Shown: positions 46,206 to 59,010 of the stretch, in pieces | Numbering within the stretch: position 1 is the first letter of the stretch | How the letters are laid out: every line of letters starts with the position of its first letter | Assembly: GCA_916613615.1 (NCBI GenBank) | Contig: OU744731.1 | Span: 55,372,289 to 55,436,288, forward strand | Source of the DNA: Steromphala cineraria | Lineage: Eukaryota; Mollusca; Gastropoda; Trochida; Trochidae | Reading direction: 5' to 3' | DNA length: 64,000 bases | The notes under the pieces: model-generated | What the model saw: only the letters and a program-made list of their open reading frames with translations | What the model was told of the DNA's origin: nothing | Databases searched by the model: none | Program-made: the position numbers and the translations under genes

Positions 46206-48017
46206 TTGAAATTTAATTCAACTGGAAAGGAATGAATTTCAACATCAACTAACCTCAACCTTACCACTACTCGATTTTCGTTCAAAGGTTTAAAAAAATA
46301 AATAAAAGCTGAACTTATTTTTTTGTTAATTTGTCCAATAAACATCTTTTATTAGCCTTTCATTTAGACAGTGTAATTATCGGCTGTGAAAAACCCACCT
46401 TGGTTACGGGCCATAAAACTCGCGCGGGTGTGACGTAATACACAGATTACACAGAGTAACGCATACTTATTTCAACTGAAATACCGCCTAAGTAATTGTT
46501 TAATTACCATTGATATGGATATCATTTTTACACCAAATGCTTAGTGATGTTACGTCGTCAAATGATTTATCTAACTGAATATGTTTGTGGTTATGTGAAC
46601 TTTCAGAACTTTATATGATCTAAATAGCAGTCCAAATCGTTTCTCTAAAACTCTATGGTGGCTGATCTACATAAAACTTTTAAACTTACATAAAGTCAAA
46701 CATGAACATAACATAGCGTCGGCAGCTGTCACACAAAAATCATTACGAATATACAGGTATTTCAAGCTAAATACATACTAGCGTAAACTCAGAGAAGAAA
46801 CTACAGGCTTTAGTTTAACATATAAGCACAATATGTAACGAACAGAGTTTTACATAAGGTTATTGATGTTGAAAAATTTCCAAAAAAACAAAAATTCTAC
46901 TCTACCTTGTTTACAGACTTTTATTACCTTGATAAAAGAAGAAGAAGAAGAAGAAGAAGAAGAAGAAAGAACGAATCAACCACCCAGAGCAATAAAACAC
47001 AGCTGTCCTCAGAATAGGAAACGATTATACAGATCTTACATAATCACATACGTGGTTTATTACACATCAAAGGATGTTACACACCACTTGTTTAGTCTGC
47101 TATATAAGAAGCAATGTCATTCTCAATCTACTTCAGTGACGAGCTTGAATTAACAATATATACACATTGGTCTTACCGATAATCAACACAATCGTAGACG
47201 TTTGACAAAAAGCTAAAATATAATGATATGGCTTTTATATCATATAAATTAAAAATATATCTTAGATCTGTTTTACTTGAAGTGGTAGAAAAAAATAGAG
47301 AAAAGAAGAAACCTAGATTTGATATGTTTCTAAATATAAATACATTCTATATTGAAATATATGAATTTCTATACACAAGGGGTTACTTACATAAAGCATC
47401 TCTGAAAAAAAAGGCCCTTGTGAAACGTTTGCTAGACATTAACAACAAAGTTTTTCCGTGTTCCGTGACGGGTACATAATTTGATATATCGGAACAGCAA
47501 ACCATTTTGCAAGTAACATGTTCTTATGTTCAGATAGTTTGGATGTACCTGCTTCTTATTTCTTTGAAATTGAAAATGGCTATTTCAACAAATTTTCTTA
47601 AATAATTGAGAATTATTATTTAAGTAAGCAATTGTTAATAGGGTAACAAAGCGATAATAAGTGTTGTTCAATGAAGCTTAAAATGGTGTACAAACTCACA
47701 CTTCGGCATAAAACATCTTATTAAATAATCATATCGAAGTGGTTAAGGAAACATGTCCAATGACTCCACCTGATGTGTAAGTGAAATCAATTTCATTACT
47801 CAGTTCCAAAACACTCTCTTTTGGATGATATGCCTCCATGTGTTGAATAATCTATAATGAGCGAGTAACATTAATTACTTACGACAGTTACAATGATAAC
47901 AAATATATGTATTTAACTGAGATAAACAAAATTAAAACTTTGTTTATCTCAGGTTTACAAGCTTGTTTATCCCTTGTTGATCTCAGGTTTACGATAGTTT
48001 TACGCTATATTTTTTTT
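46206..48017. other. Right part of CACTA-like element, unique to copy A
   Basis: Not duplicated in copy B, which breaks off at the matching point. Contains a (GAA)n microsatellite (46937-46970) and the right subterminal repeats. No recognised gene; the 83-codon frame 47228-47479 (+) is Lys-rich without a known motif. Confidence 0.5.
46937..46970 (+). repeat. (GAA)n microsatellite
   Basis: About eleven consecutive AGA/GAA triplets. Confidence 0.9.
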
Positions 48018-50667
48018 CTTGTGCAAGTTTAATATGAATAGATATTTTCATACAGTTAATAATTGTGATGACTCATATGTACCTATATTTACGTATATAT
48101 TCATCAACGGAAAAATCAAAAATAGGTCTTAAAGAATTTGAACAAAATACATTAAGTCATTTACTGCGTAGTCTAATCTTTATTTTCATAAGTTATAAAA
48201 AATAAGTAATAAACCATATAAAGGACTCATTAAAGGGGAAAAGACAACAAATGGATGTATGGAAATCATTGAACATAGCCTTGGTCAGAATAAACCTAGC
48301 TTTGATTATTTTCCTTAGTCAGATGTTTTAAAGTTGCAAACAACGTGATTCCAATTTACATCTTCTATATTCTACACTTTTTTCAGTTTCAATTTCTCAA
48401 ATAATTAAGATTTCAATCCATGCATATATGACAGAGCTCAGGTTTCAAATAAATGTTCAACCTTACTTCTTGTTTGAAGACAAATCCTTCGCAAATTTCA
48501 CACCACAAAGTATTAAATACCCTGTCATGAAGGCATACATTCATATTAAATGCACTTGTTTAGAGAGTAACAGTTTCAAATTCAACCTCTATTCCAGATA
48601 TTCAAAGTTCTGAATTATATTCAAACATGATCAATTACCATCCAAAATCCATATTCCATTTCAATGTTCCCTTTCTTCAAACTATGAATTCAAGTTCTTA
48701 TTTGTATTCTTTTTTTTATCCACTTGTTCATTACAGTAGATTAAATGAAAATGACAGAAAAACTAAATCAGTATTGTGAAATGTCATATCCATAAAATAC
48801 CAAAATTAACACAAATAGTTAGCTTTAATATACCAAACAAGTTGCTGTACTGGCTAAACTTGCATAGACAAAAGACAAAAGCAGGTGTCCTTCACAATAT
48901 ATAAATATACACTTCAAAAAAGTTGAAATACAGAAAAACGTTTTAAACATTTAAATTGACTTAAGAAGCTATTAGAAAATGATAACCGTATGCCTAGACA
49001 ACACAAACATTTCATAATTTGACTCATTCACCACCTGCCACAAAACTTACAGAATACCCACACAAAGTTTTCTGCATGAAATGCAAAATAAAGTTACCTT
49101 ACCAAATAGAATTATCAATGAATTGAAATGCTTACTTCTACTTTAAACTTAAAATGAAACAAAAAATGATTTTTGAAATTAAATTTAATAAAATCAGTAT
49201 TTTGACTGTAACACAGAGACAGTACTGTATGATTTTAGCTTGATAATGTTAAAGGACTTGTTGAATCTAGGTAACGATGATACACTGAAATGTTATTTTG
49301 AAGCATGCAGCCTTTTGTTAAATGAAGATGTGAATGTGAAAAAGAATTGCACAGGTGTCAATTTCACAGGATGACAGTCAATGGTATGCTGCACCTAATC
49401 ACCATATCAAATATAACCACGTTCTATGTCTGTCCGATGGCGTCGTCATTTCCACAGTACAACTTTTGTTCTTATATCAGTTTGTAGTCACCCACGCTCC
49501 TAAAATTGTTTAAATCCCTGGAACAAATTCTATTTGCAAACATCTTTTTTTGAATATTCCATGACGTTATAAAATGTAAAAGGTCAAAATTTACATCATC
49601 AACCTCAGTTAGTAGTTTTAATCTATTTCGATTGGTGGTAAATTTTGGCTTTATTATGCATCTAAGCGAAAGTGATGTTTCATTATATGATAATCATCTT
49701 TAACACTTACTGTCTTACCCTTTTATCACCTACGGTATGTGCGTATTATTTTACAAAATCTGTAGAGTGAAATGTCACCGTCGGTATTAGAGAACCGTTC
49801 AGAACTGAACTATTATCTGAAAAATATTTTCAAATATTTTCTTTTGACATCGAACTTTCATTAAAATACGATTCGGATTTCCAAGTCGCAAAGCGGTTTG
49901 GCAAGACAAGGCTTGAAGCTATTATTTGTCTGATTGTTTATTGCCAATAGTTTCGTTTTTTATTACAAATAAATGTCTGAAAACAACACCACGATCCACA
50001 CCATAGCACATACCAGATATTGAACAATGACCTCCAAAAAATCATTATATGTTTTCTTTATTCTATGTTGAAACGCAAAGGCATTGTTATACTATATAGG
50101 AAATTATTGTTTGGTAATAGCTTTCCTCTGACACTGTGTCACCAAAAAGTTCTGTGATATCATAATGTGTGTAGCATAATTGCATTTTGTGTAGTTATAT
50201 AATTCCACCTATAATGTGATTTTATTTATAAAATGATTAACAAGTAATAATTAGGGTCATTTACCATTTGATTTTAAGGGATAAGATACTTGCTTAGTGT
50301 ATTAATGTACTCATTTGTATATTGTATTATGAAACTGTTTGAAACACACATCAACATATTGACTTTCGCTATGTAATCTTTTAAATCCTATACATATTCA
50401 TCAAGAATACAAAAAAACTTTCATGTTATTACTTTCTATCATGGTAATATCTTTACGTGTCCGAGTTAGTGTTATATTAAGTAGCTATAATGTTCTGAAA
50501 TGCTTTGTAAGGAAGAAGGTATATCTTTGTAAAAGACAATTAATTATCATAATATATTCAAAATAAAGGATTGAAGTGTTTTGCAAACATGAACTGTTAA
50601 TGTTTTATTGACAGAATAGAGACATAATCAATGATACAGCGCCAAGAATAAGCACAATCTTTCTTAA

Positions 50668-53233
50668 AGGGGGTCTCCAACTTTTATTAGCGAGGCCCCG
50701 AGAGGGTCGTAAATCTCGATCAGCACGCTGCCTACTCTGCGCTATTTTAACTGCGCAGCAACCTAGTCTAGCATGGTATGGGGAACCAGCGGTTGATTTT
50801 AAGGGATAAGATACTTGCTTAGTGTATTAATGTATTCATTTGTATATTGTATTATGAAACTGTTTGAAACACACATCAACATATTGACTTTCGCTATGTA
50901 ATCTTTAAAATCCTATACATATTCATCAAGAATACAAAATCAACTTTTATTAGCGAGGCCCCAAGAGGGTCGTAAATCGTAGAGACCGATTTTTTTCAGG
51001 GAAAAAAGCTTCGTGGAGGTGTTCAAATTTTCATTTAATATTGTGAATATATATTATATACTTTTATGTACTATTTACAAAGTATCTACTCAGTTTATTT
51101 ATACAAGACATTACATCGATCGTATTAATACATTGGATGTACAATGATTCTCCTTTGAATATGTATATTATCATTTACAATGATAATTTATTGCTTATAT
51201 GAACTTATTTCACAATTTGTCACTCTATACGAAAGTGTTTTTCACTTCGAACGTGTAAAAATCCCATCTACGAACCCGTTTTCTCTATGTATAAACCTAC
51301 ACAAAGGTATGTGGTTGCTTCTCTTTCGTCTTATCATATATTTCTACGAAATATTGAAAGTGGGGGGGGGGGATTTCCTTAACTAGTATGAACTAGAAAA
51401 AAACATACCTGCTAGAAGTATCCATGTATATGATCCGCTGCATTTATTAACATCATACATGCTCCATCAAGGTTTAACATGTAGTGATGAAGGGGAGTCC
51501 TATGAAATAAATTTACATTCTTTTTCTTCTTTTCATTGGTCGGATTATATTCTTCAATATCATTGGTTAACATTTTGTCTGCAGAAAGGTGCCAGGACAA
51601 TTGCCGGTCACTGCCATGTACGAATACGTTAGTCACTAGTCTAGACATTCGGTCTGCAGTAAGATACCGAGACAGTCGGCGGTCACTGTTATGTACAAAT
51701 TCGTTGGTCACTAGGCCAGACAATCTGTCGCCTATTGTGATGACAAGTTAGTTAGTGCCCGGACAGTTATGTCACTGTTTACGTCATACGACTAGACATT
51801 TCGCACTTTCATTGCTATAGATACACAACATATAAAATGACAGGTGTCCGGTCGTCATAAAAGAAAATTACAGAGATAGATAAGGTGGTACTAACGAGAT
51901 GTATATCTTATCAATGTATTGGGTGTGAGTACAGTGATTACAAATATCAGCGATGTATTTTATTATCCTCACAATTGAACAAGTAAAATTAATCCTGTTT
52001 ATTTCACGTCCTGAAATCCAAAGAGACATTACTGTTTATGATACCTGTTAAAGAAAGATGATAAATATTTGATCTACTTGAAACGCACATTCATAAAAAA
52101 ATCTTTATGAAAGGTTATAATCGGTGTTCGGTAAAAAAAAGTACCGGTAATAAGTCCTAATTTTGCCTAGGAAAAAAGTCCTACATGTATTTGTAAAACC
52201 CAAAGATTTTGATTAAAAAGTTTATTTACATGTACTTTGTATATGATTCAACATACATATTTGTGACATATCTGAATCACATTAATATTTTAACATAACA
52301 TCAACAAATTTTTCATTTTTGAACCATTCGATGGTTCGCCAGGCACTTGGGTGGTGGTGCCCAACCAAGTTGAAGAACTTCGTGTTCCACCCTTCGCAAA
52401 CATTGTTAGTTCTCGCATCTCCTGATAGAGTAGCATTCTTTGATTAACTCAGCTAAACTCACATGACAATGCAGAACTGCTTTGATCCAGTCAGCTAAAA
52501 TCACACATTCAAGTCGTTGAGTTCTTCAATACACTTATAAGCTCTCAATTTTAATCCTTAATTAGTTATCGTAACATCCTTCTTGGTTAAATTTAATAAT
52601 TTAATCCATGTATTTAAAGTCATTATACATAAACACTTCATACTTTCTTTACAATATCAATTTCAAAGATTACTTTCTCAGTTAAAACAAACATAGTTTT
52701 CAATTATTAATACTCAAGGATGCATTGTTTACAAAAACTTTGATGTCAAGATCAATGTACTCTGTTTTAACGATAAAAGGACTTTTTCCAGAGGACTTTT
52801 TTTCTGGTACTTTTTTACCTATAATCTTATTATCAACCTTTTATCCTCAACGGACATTTTTCATCGACTTGGCATGTGATATTGAACTCTAAAAATGTGT
52901 CCATTACCTCATGATAAACTCACGAAGATATATGAGTGAATGTTTTAATTTTTGGTACGTAATAAGTTTGCAGATGTTGCTGGGTATGCCTAGTATTGAA
53001 GTTTGATTTGACATAAGGATGATTTTATTCGGCAACTATCTATCTGACTATTTTGGAAAACAGTACACCAATTTATCAACAAGAGAAATAGACTCTCTTG
53101 ACTTAACTTTGATTTATTTTTTTATCTGAGGCTGCAGCCAGAACATTAGAACATTGCCGTAGGATAATAGCTATTTATTCTGTTATCATAAAAAACTACA
53201 CAATTGAACGGGTGCACTCACATGTAAGAAGAG
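50668..53233. other. Foreign block replacing the promoter and exon 1 of unit 7
   Basis: Same as 38067-40633, with the TTAA-MITE start, the internal duplicate of unit sequence, the 75-bp repeat frame (51723-51412, minus) and the inverted-repeat element. No recognised gene. Confidence 0.65.
52130..52819. mobile_element. Inverted-repeat element, copy B
   Basis: Counterpart of 39536-40219 with a few base changes and a short insertion near 52184. Confidence 0.5.
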
Positions 53234-53598
53234 TTTTCACAGCCTTGCTGGCTTTTGCCCTTGCTGGTCATGGCGGAGGTGGTGGCGGGGGTCATGGCGG
53301 AGGTCGTGGCGGAGGTCATGGAGGAGGTCGTGGTGGAGGTAATGGCGGAGGTCGTGGGGGAGGTCATGGAGGAGGTCGCGGAGGAGGTCGTGGAGGAGGT
53401 CGTGGAGGAGGTCATGGAGGAGGTCATGAAGGAGGTCGTGGAGGAGGTCGTGGAGGAGGTCATGGCAGAGGCGGAGGTCGTGGAGGAGGTCACGGTGGGG
53501 GAGGTCGCGGTGGAGGTCATGGGAGAGGTGGAGGTCACGGAGGAGGTCGTGGAGGAGGTCATGGAGGTCACGGCGGAGGCCATGGACGTCATGGTTAA
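53234..53598 (+). pseudogene. Promoterless exon 2 of the Gly/His/Arg gene, copy 7
   Basis: Same defect as copy 6: no promoter, exon 1 or in-frame ATG, but an intact exon 2 frame to the normal stop and AATAAA at 53638-53643. It shares the GGGN change with copy 6, so that arose before duplication. It has its own changes, Arg to Gly early in the repeat and a Glu (G-G-H-E-G-G). It is 12 bp longer than copy 6 through repeat rearrangement. Likely non-functional and drifting. Confidence 0.75.
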
Positions 53599-53637
53599 AC
53601 ATCAATCACTTACTCAAGTCTGCATATGCCTGATTGC

Positions 53638-53643
53638 AATAAA
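53638..53643 (+). terminator. Poly(A) signal, copy 7
   Basis: AATAAA in the usual position. Confidence 0.5.
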
Positions 53644-54065
53644 TTGTCTGATAAAGATGTCTTTGTGTTTCATTTTGATTAACAGTTACAGATATATTAT
53701 TTAACTCACAATTCAGAAGGAAGTTACACCTCATCGATGCCTTAAGTGTTCTCACCCTCCCAGTTTTACAAGCCTTTAGATTGGGGTGAAACTTTGATGA
53801 TACATTAGTACTGCAATGGATTTTCCATTTTCAATCGTTATATCTGGTATTCAGTTTTTTATTATATGCATATCCCATTTTTCAGACATCAACACTAAGG
53901 TATAGCTTAACTGATGACAAATATCTGGGAAGGAATTCAATGGAAGTCAGTAAAAGTTATTTGTATGTTAAGAACAACTATCGATGTGAAGTGCAATGGC
54001 AAATGAAAAGTGTTTCGTTAAGTTATTGATAATAACAACACAAGAAAAGATATATGGTTTTACAA

Positions 54066-54265
54066 GAGTTGTAATTTTGTTTACCCCAGGTAAACAAAAT
54101 TAAAACTTTCTTTACCCCAGGTAAAAAAAACCAAAACTTTGTTTACCCCAGGTAAACAAAATTAAAACTTTGTTTACCCCAGGTAAACAAAAATTAAAAC
54201 TTTGTTTATCCCAGGTAAACAAAAAGTAAAACCTTGTTTACCTCAGTTAAACAAAGTTAGAACTG
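54066..54265. repeat. Left subterminal repeat of the CACTA-like element, copy B
   Basis: Same TTTACCCCAGGTAAA-centred monomers as copy A. One monomer has CC where copy A has a pure A run. Confidence 0.8.
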
Positions 54266-55389
54266 TCTACCGATAGTTATGCTAATGAACCCGTTTTTCT
54301 GGTCTAGCAAATGAAAAGGATCATTATGATGTTTAACAAGCATTTAACAGCAAAGGTCAATGAAGAACATTGATGCAGAAAATCAGAACAGAGAAAGGAA
54401 GACAGTAGGTTTTTGAACTACTCAATCGTGGTCAGGTTTGGACTGACATAGTTATTGAAGGACACAAACCACGACATCTTGATAAAGTAAGGAGTCAAGT
54501 GGTGTCCACAGATAAGCTCTGAACGCAAAAAAACGACTAAATAACGACAAATTCATTAAGTTTATTGCGTTTATACCGTGCATGAATATAATAATTTATT
54601 GCGTTTATACAGTGCACGAATATGATAAATTTATGTGGATGAATTTTATTTTTGGGTGTTTGTGACATTGTAATTATTATGATGTATACAATCATTACCT
54701 TGGCCTATTAAGCGCGGGGTAACCCTAACCGGGGTGTGTGCAAAATAAGACTTAAACCACTCATCATACAAAACTTAGACCTGGCCCGTAAATACACATA
54801 GCTCTGATATTCTGTTTAATAAATGGAATCGTAAACAAGCTAAAGTGTGGGAATACTACAACAGAATACACAGAAGAAGACTTTCCTTGTGACTTTGATA
54901 TTTGGAACTAACAGATAAGAGTATAGTATATATTTTTTTTTTTAAACATCACTGTTAGGTATAGATTAATGTTTTTTTAGCATTCCTAAGTTAACATAAC
55001 CATCTTTTGTGAGGTAATATTTTCAAATGAGATTCTAATGCACTAATATGCAAATATTCTGCCCGTCACAATTTAATGAAGAAAAGAAAAGAAGAAGAAA
55101 ATAATGTATTCAAGTGTCAAGCGATACATGTTTAAAAATTCAGTAAAACATACGTTTATATAGAACATCGCCCGGCCAACTAGGGCCTATTTGACACTAA
55201 TTGACTAAAATATACAAATAAAAGCACTCTATGGTGCTAAAAGATAATATTGCATTATCACACTATGGTCTATGTATTACCATTTAAAATATCTGTTAAA
55301 ATACACATTTTAATGAATTGTTTTGTGAGAGTCTATATCTAAACACATTTTTTAATAATGCGGCAACTGAGTAACTAAGTTTATGATGA

Positions 55390-55893
55390 TTCAGTAGAAA
55401 TACGAGTTGACCGTTCGATGACAGATGGGGAAAACTTTGATTTATAGACGAGGCGAAGATCCAATGGGGAATTATAATGGCGGAATATAGACTGCAAGTA
55501 GTTAGAAAACGAACCTCGTCTTCGTTGGAATTACAAAATTTACATAAACGATTTTCAAGAGGAGTTTTAGGCTGTGAAAAACGACCAGTCTCGATCTCTA
55601 AGGGGAGGGTGCCGCTTCTAAATTTAGCTAAATAGCTACAGAGTGCATGGTCATTGATAGATTTTACATAATCCGAAGTACAATAATTACTCTTAAAAAG
55701 ACGTCCTTAACTTATTACCATTAACTTGCCCTCTATTATTCCAGAGCTGTGAATACACATTATTAATGACTATTTCTAAAAATTTACATCTTAAAACATC
55801 AAAATCTACACTTAAAGATAAATTATGACTTTCAAATAACTTAACCACTAAATAATCCCAAGTTTGAGACACTGACAATGACCATTAACACCT
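55390..55893 (-). pseudogene. LINE ORF2 C-terminus relic, type 1, copy B
   Basis: Same motifs and frameshift as 42740-43245. Confidence 0.65.
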
Positions 55894-57678
55894 GATTGCT
55901 CGATCTCATTAACATGCCTCATTAATCACCTCACTAATTGCAATTAGGCGATTGTCGATGTAAATTGTGTTGAACCCTGTCTGTATTATCATTTTCCCTA
56001 TAAATATCCCTATTGGAATGAATTAGTTTTTATACAAGAAACCAAGCAGGAGTGTGTAAGTATCGTATATGTTGGTCAGAACATATTAAGCCTGCAAATT
56101 GTATCGCTAAAACAGACCGGGTTATTATTTACTACATTATAGTTTAATTGTTATCCATCACAAACATATATTCAAACCAGAAACCTTAGGTTCTTATTTA
56201 CACTGAACGCATGTTTTATGAAGAGGTGAATCAAAGATAAAATGGTTTGTCACGGAAATGTTCCTGAGCGCTACTGGCACTTGATATGCTGATGGTGGAT
56301 ATTAGGCGCTTTATAAATTCAGTATTATTATCATTATAGCTATGCTTGTAGTAAACATATATTCAGTAATTGATTTGACATCAAAATTGGGCTATTGTAA
56401 GCATACTTGTGAGATATTTGCTTTTAGTTCTTGTATTGGTACTTGTCAAAGTGTGTAGATGTCTAATGAAAAGTGTCTCTGTTTTTTTATATAAATTCTT
56501 TGATTGTTGTATCAGAGACATTATATAAAGTATATATGTATATAGCATCTCTGGTTGTATGCAGATATGTCTGATTTGCCGTGTATGTTTGTTTGTGATG
56601 TTAGGTAATATTCAGACAAAGAAATGCTAGAGGGAATATGATCTATAGAATATTCAATTTCTCATTGTCAAAATGTTTTTGGGGTAAAATATGTACAGAT
56701 GATTTGTAAAGTGTTCTCTTGCCCATCCCAGTTAAATTTCTTCATTAGTTACTGTATAACTAATGAGAATACACTTGTATAACCAGATAACAAAATTGTT
56801 TAATGGCTGTGTATTGTTAATTAATAATAAAAAAACAAACACTTTAAAATACCATTTACATATTTGCCAATTGATTTATTTACTTATTTCATTTTTAAGA
56901 TATTTTAATTAATCATGATTTCAAAAACAATATTGCAGAGAGATGTCTATGTTTAATGTCAAGCATGTTGTATATAACTATGAGTTACTTCCAATCGTTC
57001 AAGCTACGCCAACCTGTTTTATTACCTACAATATCGATTGAAATAACGAGTCAAGGTATTGACGGGACTTTTGTGTATTTGCGGTTGTCAATTAGCAAAC
57101 TTTGATGTAAGAGTTCTGCACTTTAACCAAAATACATATGCATTAACTTAACAGAAGGTCAGCTCATTAAGTGTTGTTCAGTGACGCCGAACGCCGTGGT
57201 CAAGTTGTGCGGTCAGCCGTGACTGACTAGGCTCAACTATCTATCCCGTAACAGAATTTATTTAGCTGAATTCTCATCAATTAATGTTTATCTATCTGAA
57301 ACGTTAAATGGGTATTCAAAAAGTATAAAGACACATACACTACACATAAGAATTGCGATGTGGACAACACAGTTATGTTAACAGGTATGTTAATTTTAAT
57401 GCACATTAGTACTTTGTAGTTTTTCAAACTTTATGAGTTTGTGTAATCTTTATAGACATACATGACAATAAGGAAAATCTAGATATTATTCTAGCCTTTA
57501 TTTAAACTGAACTAAGCTGATTTTATCACATACGAGAGAACTTGATTTCATGCATTTTGCAAGAGTTACTTTACGACAGGAGTTTGATATATATATAACA
57601 TTTGAACGCGTTTGTAAACTAAATAACTGTCTGTACATATCCACAACACGATTCGGAATGATATGATTAATCGTATCA

Positions 57679-58665
57679 ATTCAATTCAATTCAATTCTTT
57701 ATTAACCTTAAGTTACACAACTTATCGGCGGTTACATAAAGTGATACAAAAAGTGATACACATTATTATTTTAGGTACAAATTTCTTATATTACTCGCAT
57801 TTAACAAATATTTACCAAGATTACACAGCTGTTTCATATTTTGTAAACTAAATAACTGGATTAATTTATAAACAAATGGATTTTCCAGTAATATGGCTTA
57901 GTGTATATTTGTCTAACATTCATGTAAAATGGACAAATTAGAACAAAATGAAACTCATCCTCAATGTCGAAGGTGCAATTCATACATTTTCTTTCCCTTA
58001 CATTAATATTTTTATTTTTCCACATTCGATAATAAATTATGAGCTGACAAACGAAATTTGGAAAACTTATTTTCGATACATCATTGGAATAGACTTTGTT
58101 AAATAATACTGCAAAGTACAGCAATCAATAATATGCTTATATATAATACAATTTCCTGATGTTGAAATCTGGCCAAGTATACACTGAAAGGCGTGGTCAT
58201 TAATTCTTTGCTTAATTACAGGAAGAAAATTTGGGTGCAATTCTTGTCTATACCATACTTCTGCAAATCCAATTGAAGATAAAATAGTTTTAACCTGCTT
58301 TGTCCAATTCTTAACTGAACCCGACTCCACATCATTGTAGAGATACTCACAGCAGCCCCTGAGGATACAGTTATTAGTTCCCAACAACTTACGCCAATAT
58401 TTTATCAAAGTAAACATTCTTTTACATTTTAAAGGGTAGCGTCCTAGTTCTGCGTAGATCATAGCACTAAAAGTTGATTTCTTAACCCCCAGAACCCTTT
58501 TACAAAAATCTAAATGTAATTTTCCAATGTTATCAGCCTTATGTGAGCCTCATACCTCAGATGCGTAGCATAAAATACTGCCAATATAGGTATCTTATAC
58601 CGATAACATAGTTTCAGGGTTAAGATAAAGAGATTTGACATTATTTAACAAATTAAAGAATATAT
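57679..58665 (-). pseudogene. LINE 3' end relic, type 2, copy B
   Basis: Same as 45031-46017 with the same in-frame TGA, the C-M-N-C and C-P-F-Y zinc-like motif (58124-57861 frame) and the AATTG tail. Base changes place some stops differently: the frame 58462-58067 is open for 131 codons here but split in copy A. Confidence 0.72.
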
Positions 58666-58776
58666 GGTATTAATACTGATGTTGATCATCTTATCATCAG
58701 GTCACCAGCAAACGTTTACACCCTTTAAAGGATATTGAGCTTACATACAGACCCTTGCAGAATTAGTTACCTGAAA

Positions 58777-59010
58777 ACCGCGGTCTGATTGCAGTCTGAT
58801 CGCGATCAACTGCATTCAGATTGCAGTTTGATCGCGGTCAACCGCGGTCTGACTGCAATCTGATCGCGGTCAACCGCGGTCTGACTGCAATCTGATCGCG
58901 GTCAACTGCAATCAGATTGCAGTTTGATCGCGGTCAACCGCGGTCTGACTGCAATCTGATCGCGATCAACCGTGATCAGATTGCAGTCAAACTGCGGTCG
59001 ATCCGATCAG
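58777..59010. repeat. GC-rich minisatellite, about 32-bp monomer
   Basis: About seven monomers made of 10-11-bp subunits such as TGATCGCGGTC, AACCGCGGTC and TGACTGCAATC, some inverted. It is rich in CpG and self-complementary, in contrast to the AT-rich surroundings. It starts about 30 bp after the end of the duplicated block. Confidence 0.85.

Larger units (their letters stand above)
35103..48023 (+). repeat. Array unit 6 (12.9-kb duplicated block, copy A)
   Basis: Collinear with 48024-58745 at very high identity. Order: array 3' flank, 5' unit sequence (36433-38066), foreign DNA (38067-40633), exon-2-only gene copy, short 3' flank, CACTA-like element (41427-48023). Differences from copy B include the 36260-36560 segment (absent in B), a short insertion in B near 54943, and a 93-bp MITE present only here at 46026. 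Confidence 0.9.
41427..48023. mobile_element. 6.6-kb CACTA-like DNA element, copy A
   Basis: Termini CACAAGAAAA at the left and its complement (TTTTCTTGTG) at the right, within an imperfect inverted repeat of about 25 bp. A 3-bp CAA flanks each side, and the empty site (ATATCAAGTTT) is at 35100-35110. CACWR-type ends, 3-bp duplication and blocks of subterminal repeats are typical of EnSpm/CACTA elements. No transposase is readable, so it is non-autonomous or decayed. It carries two LINE relics. Other open stretches, such as 47228-47479 (+), are unrecognised. Confidence 0.6.
48024..58745 (+). repeat. Array unit 7 (12.9-kb duplicated block, copy B, truncated)
   Basis: Tandem copy of 35103-46205. 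The right 1.8 kb of the CACTA-like element is missing and unrelated sequence begins at about 58746. The 3' flank and 5' unit spacer at 48024-50667 hold no gene. Confidence 0.9.
54039..58745. mobile_element. CACTA-like element, copy B, right end missing
   Basis: Left end CACAAGAAAAG in the same flanking context as 41427, left subterminal repeats at 54066-54265, and the two LINE relics. The right terminus is lost. Insertion therefore predates the 12.9-kb duplication. Confidence 0.6.
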
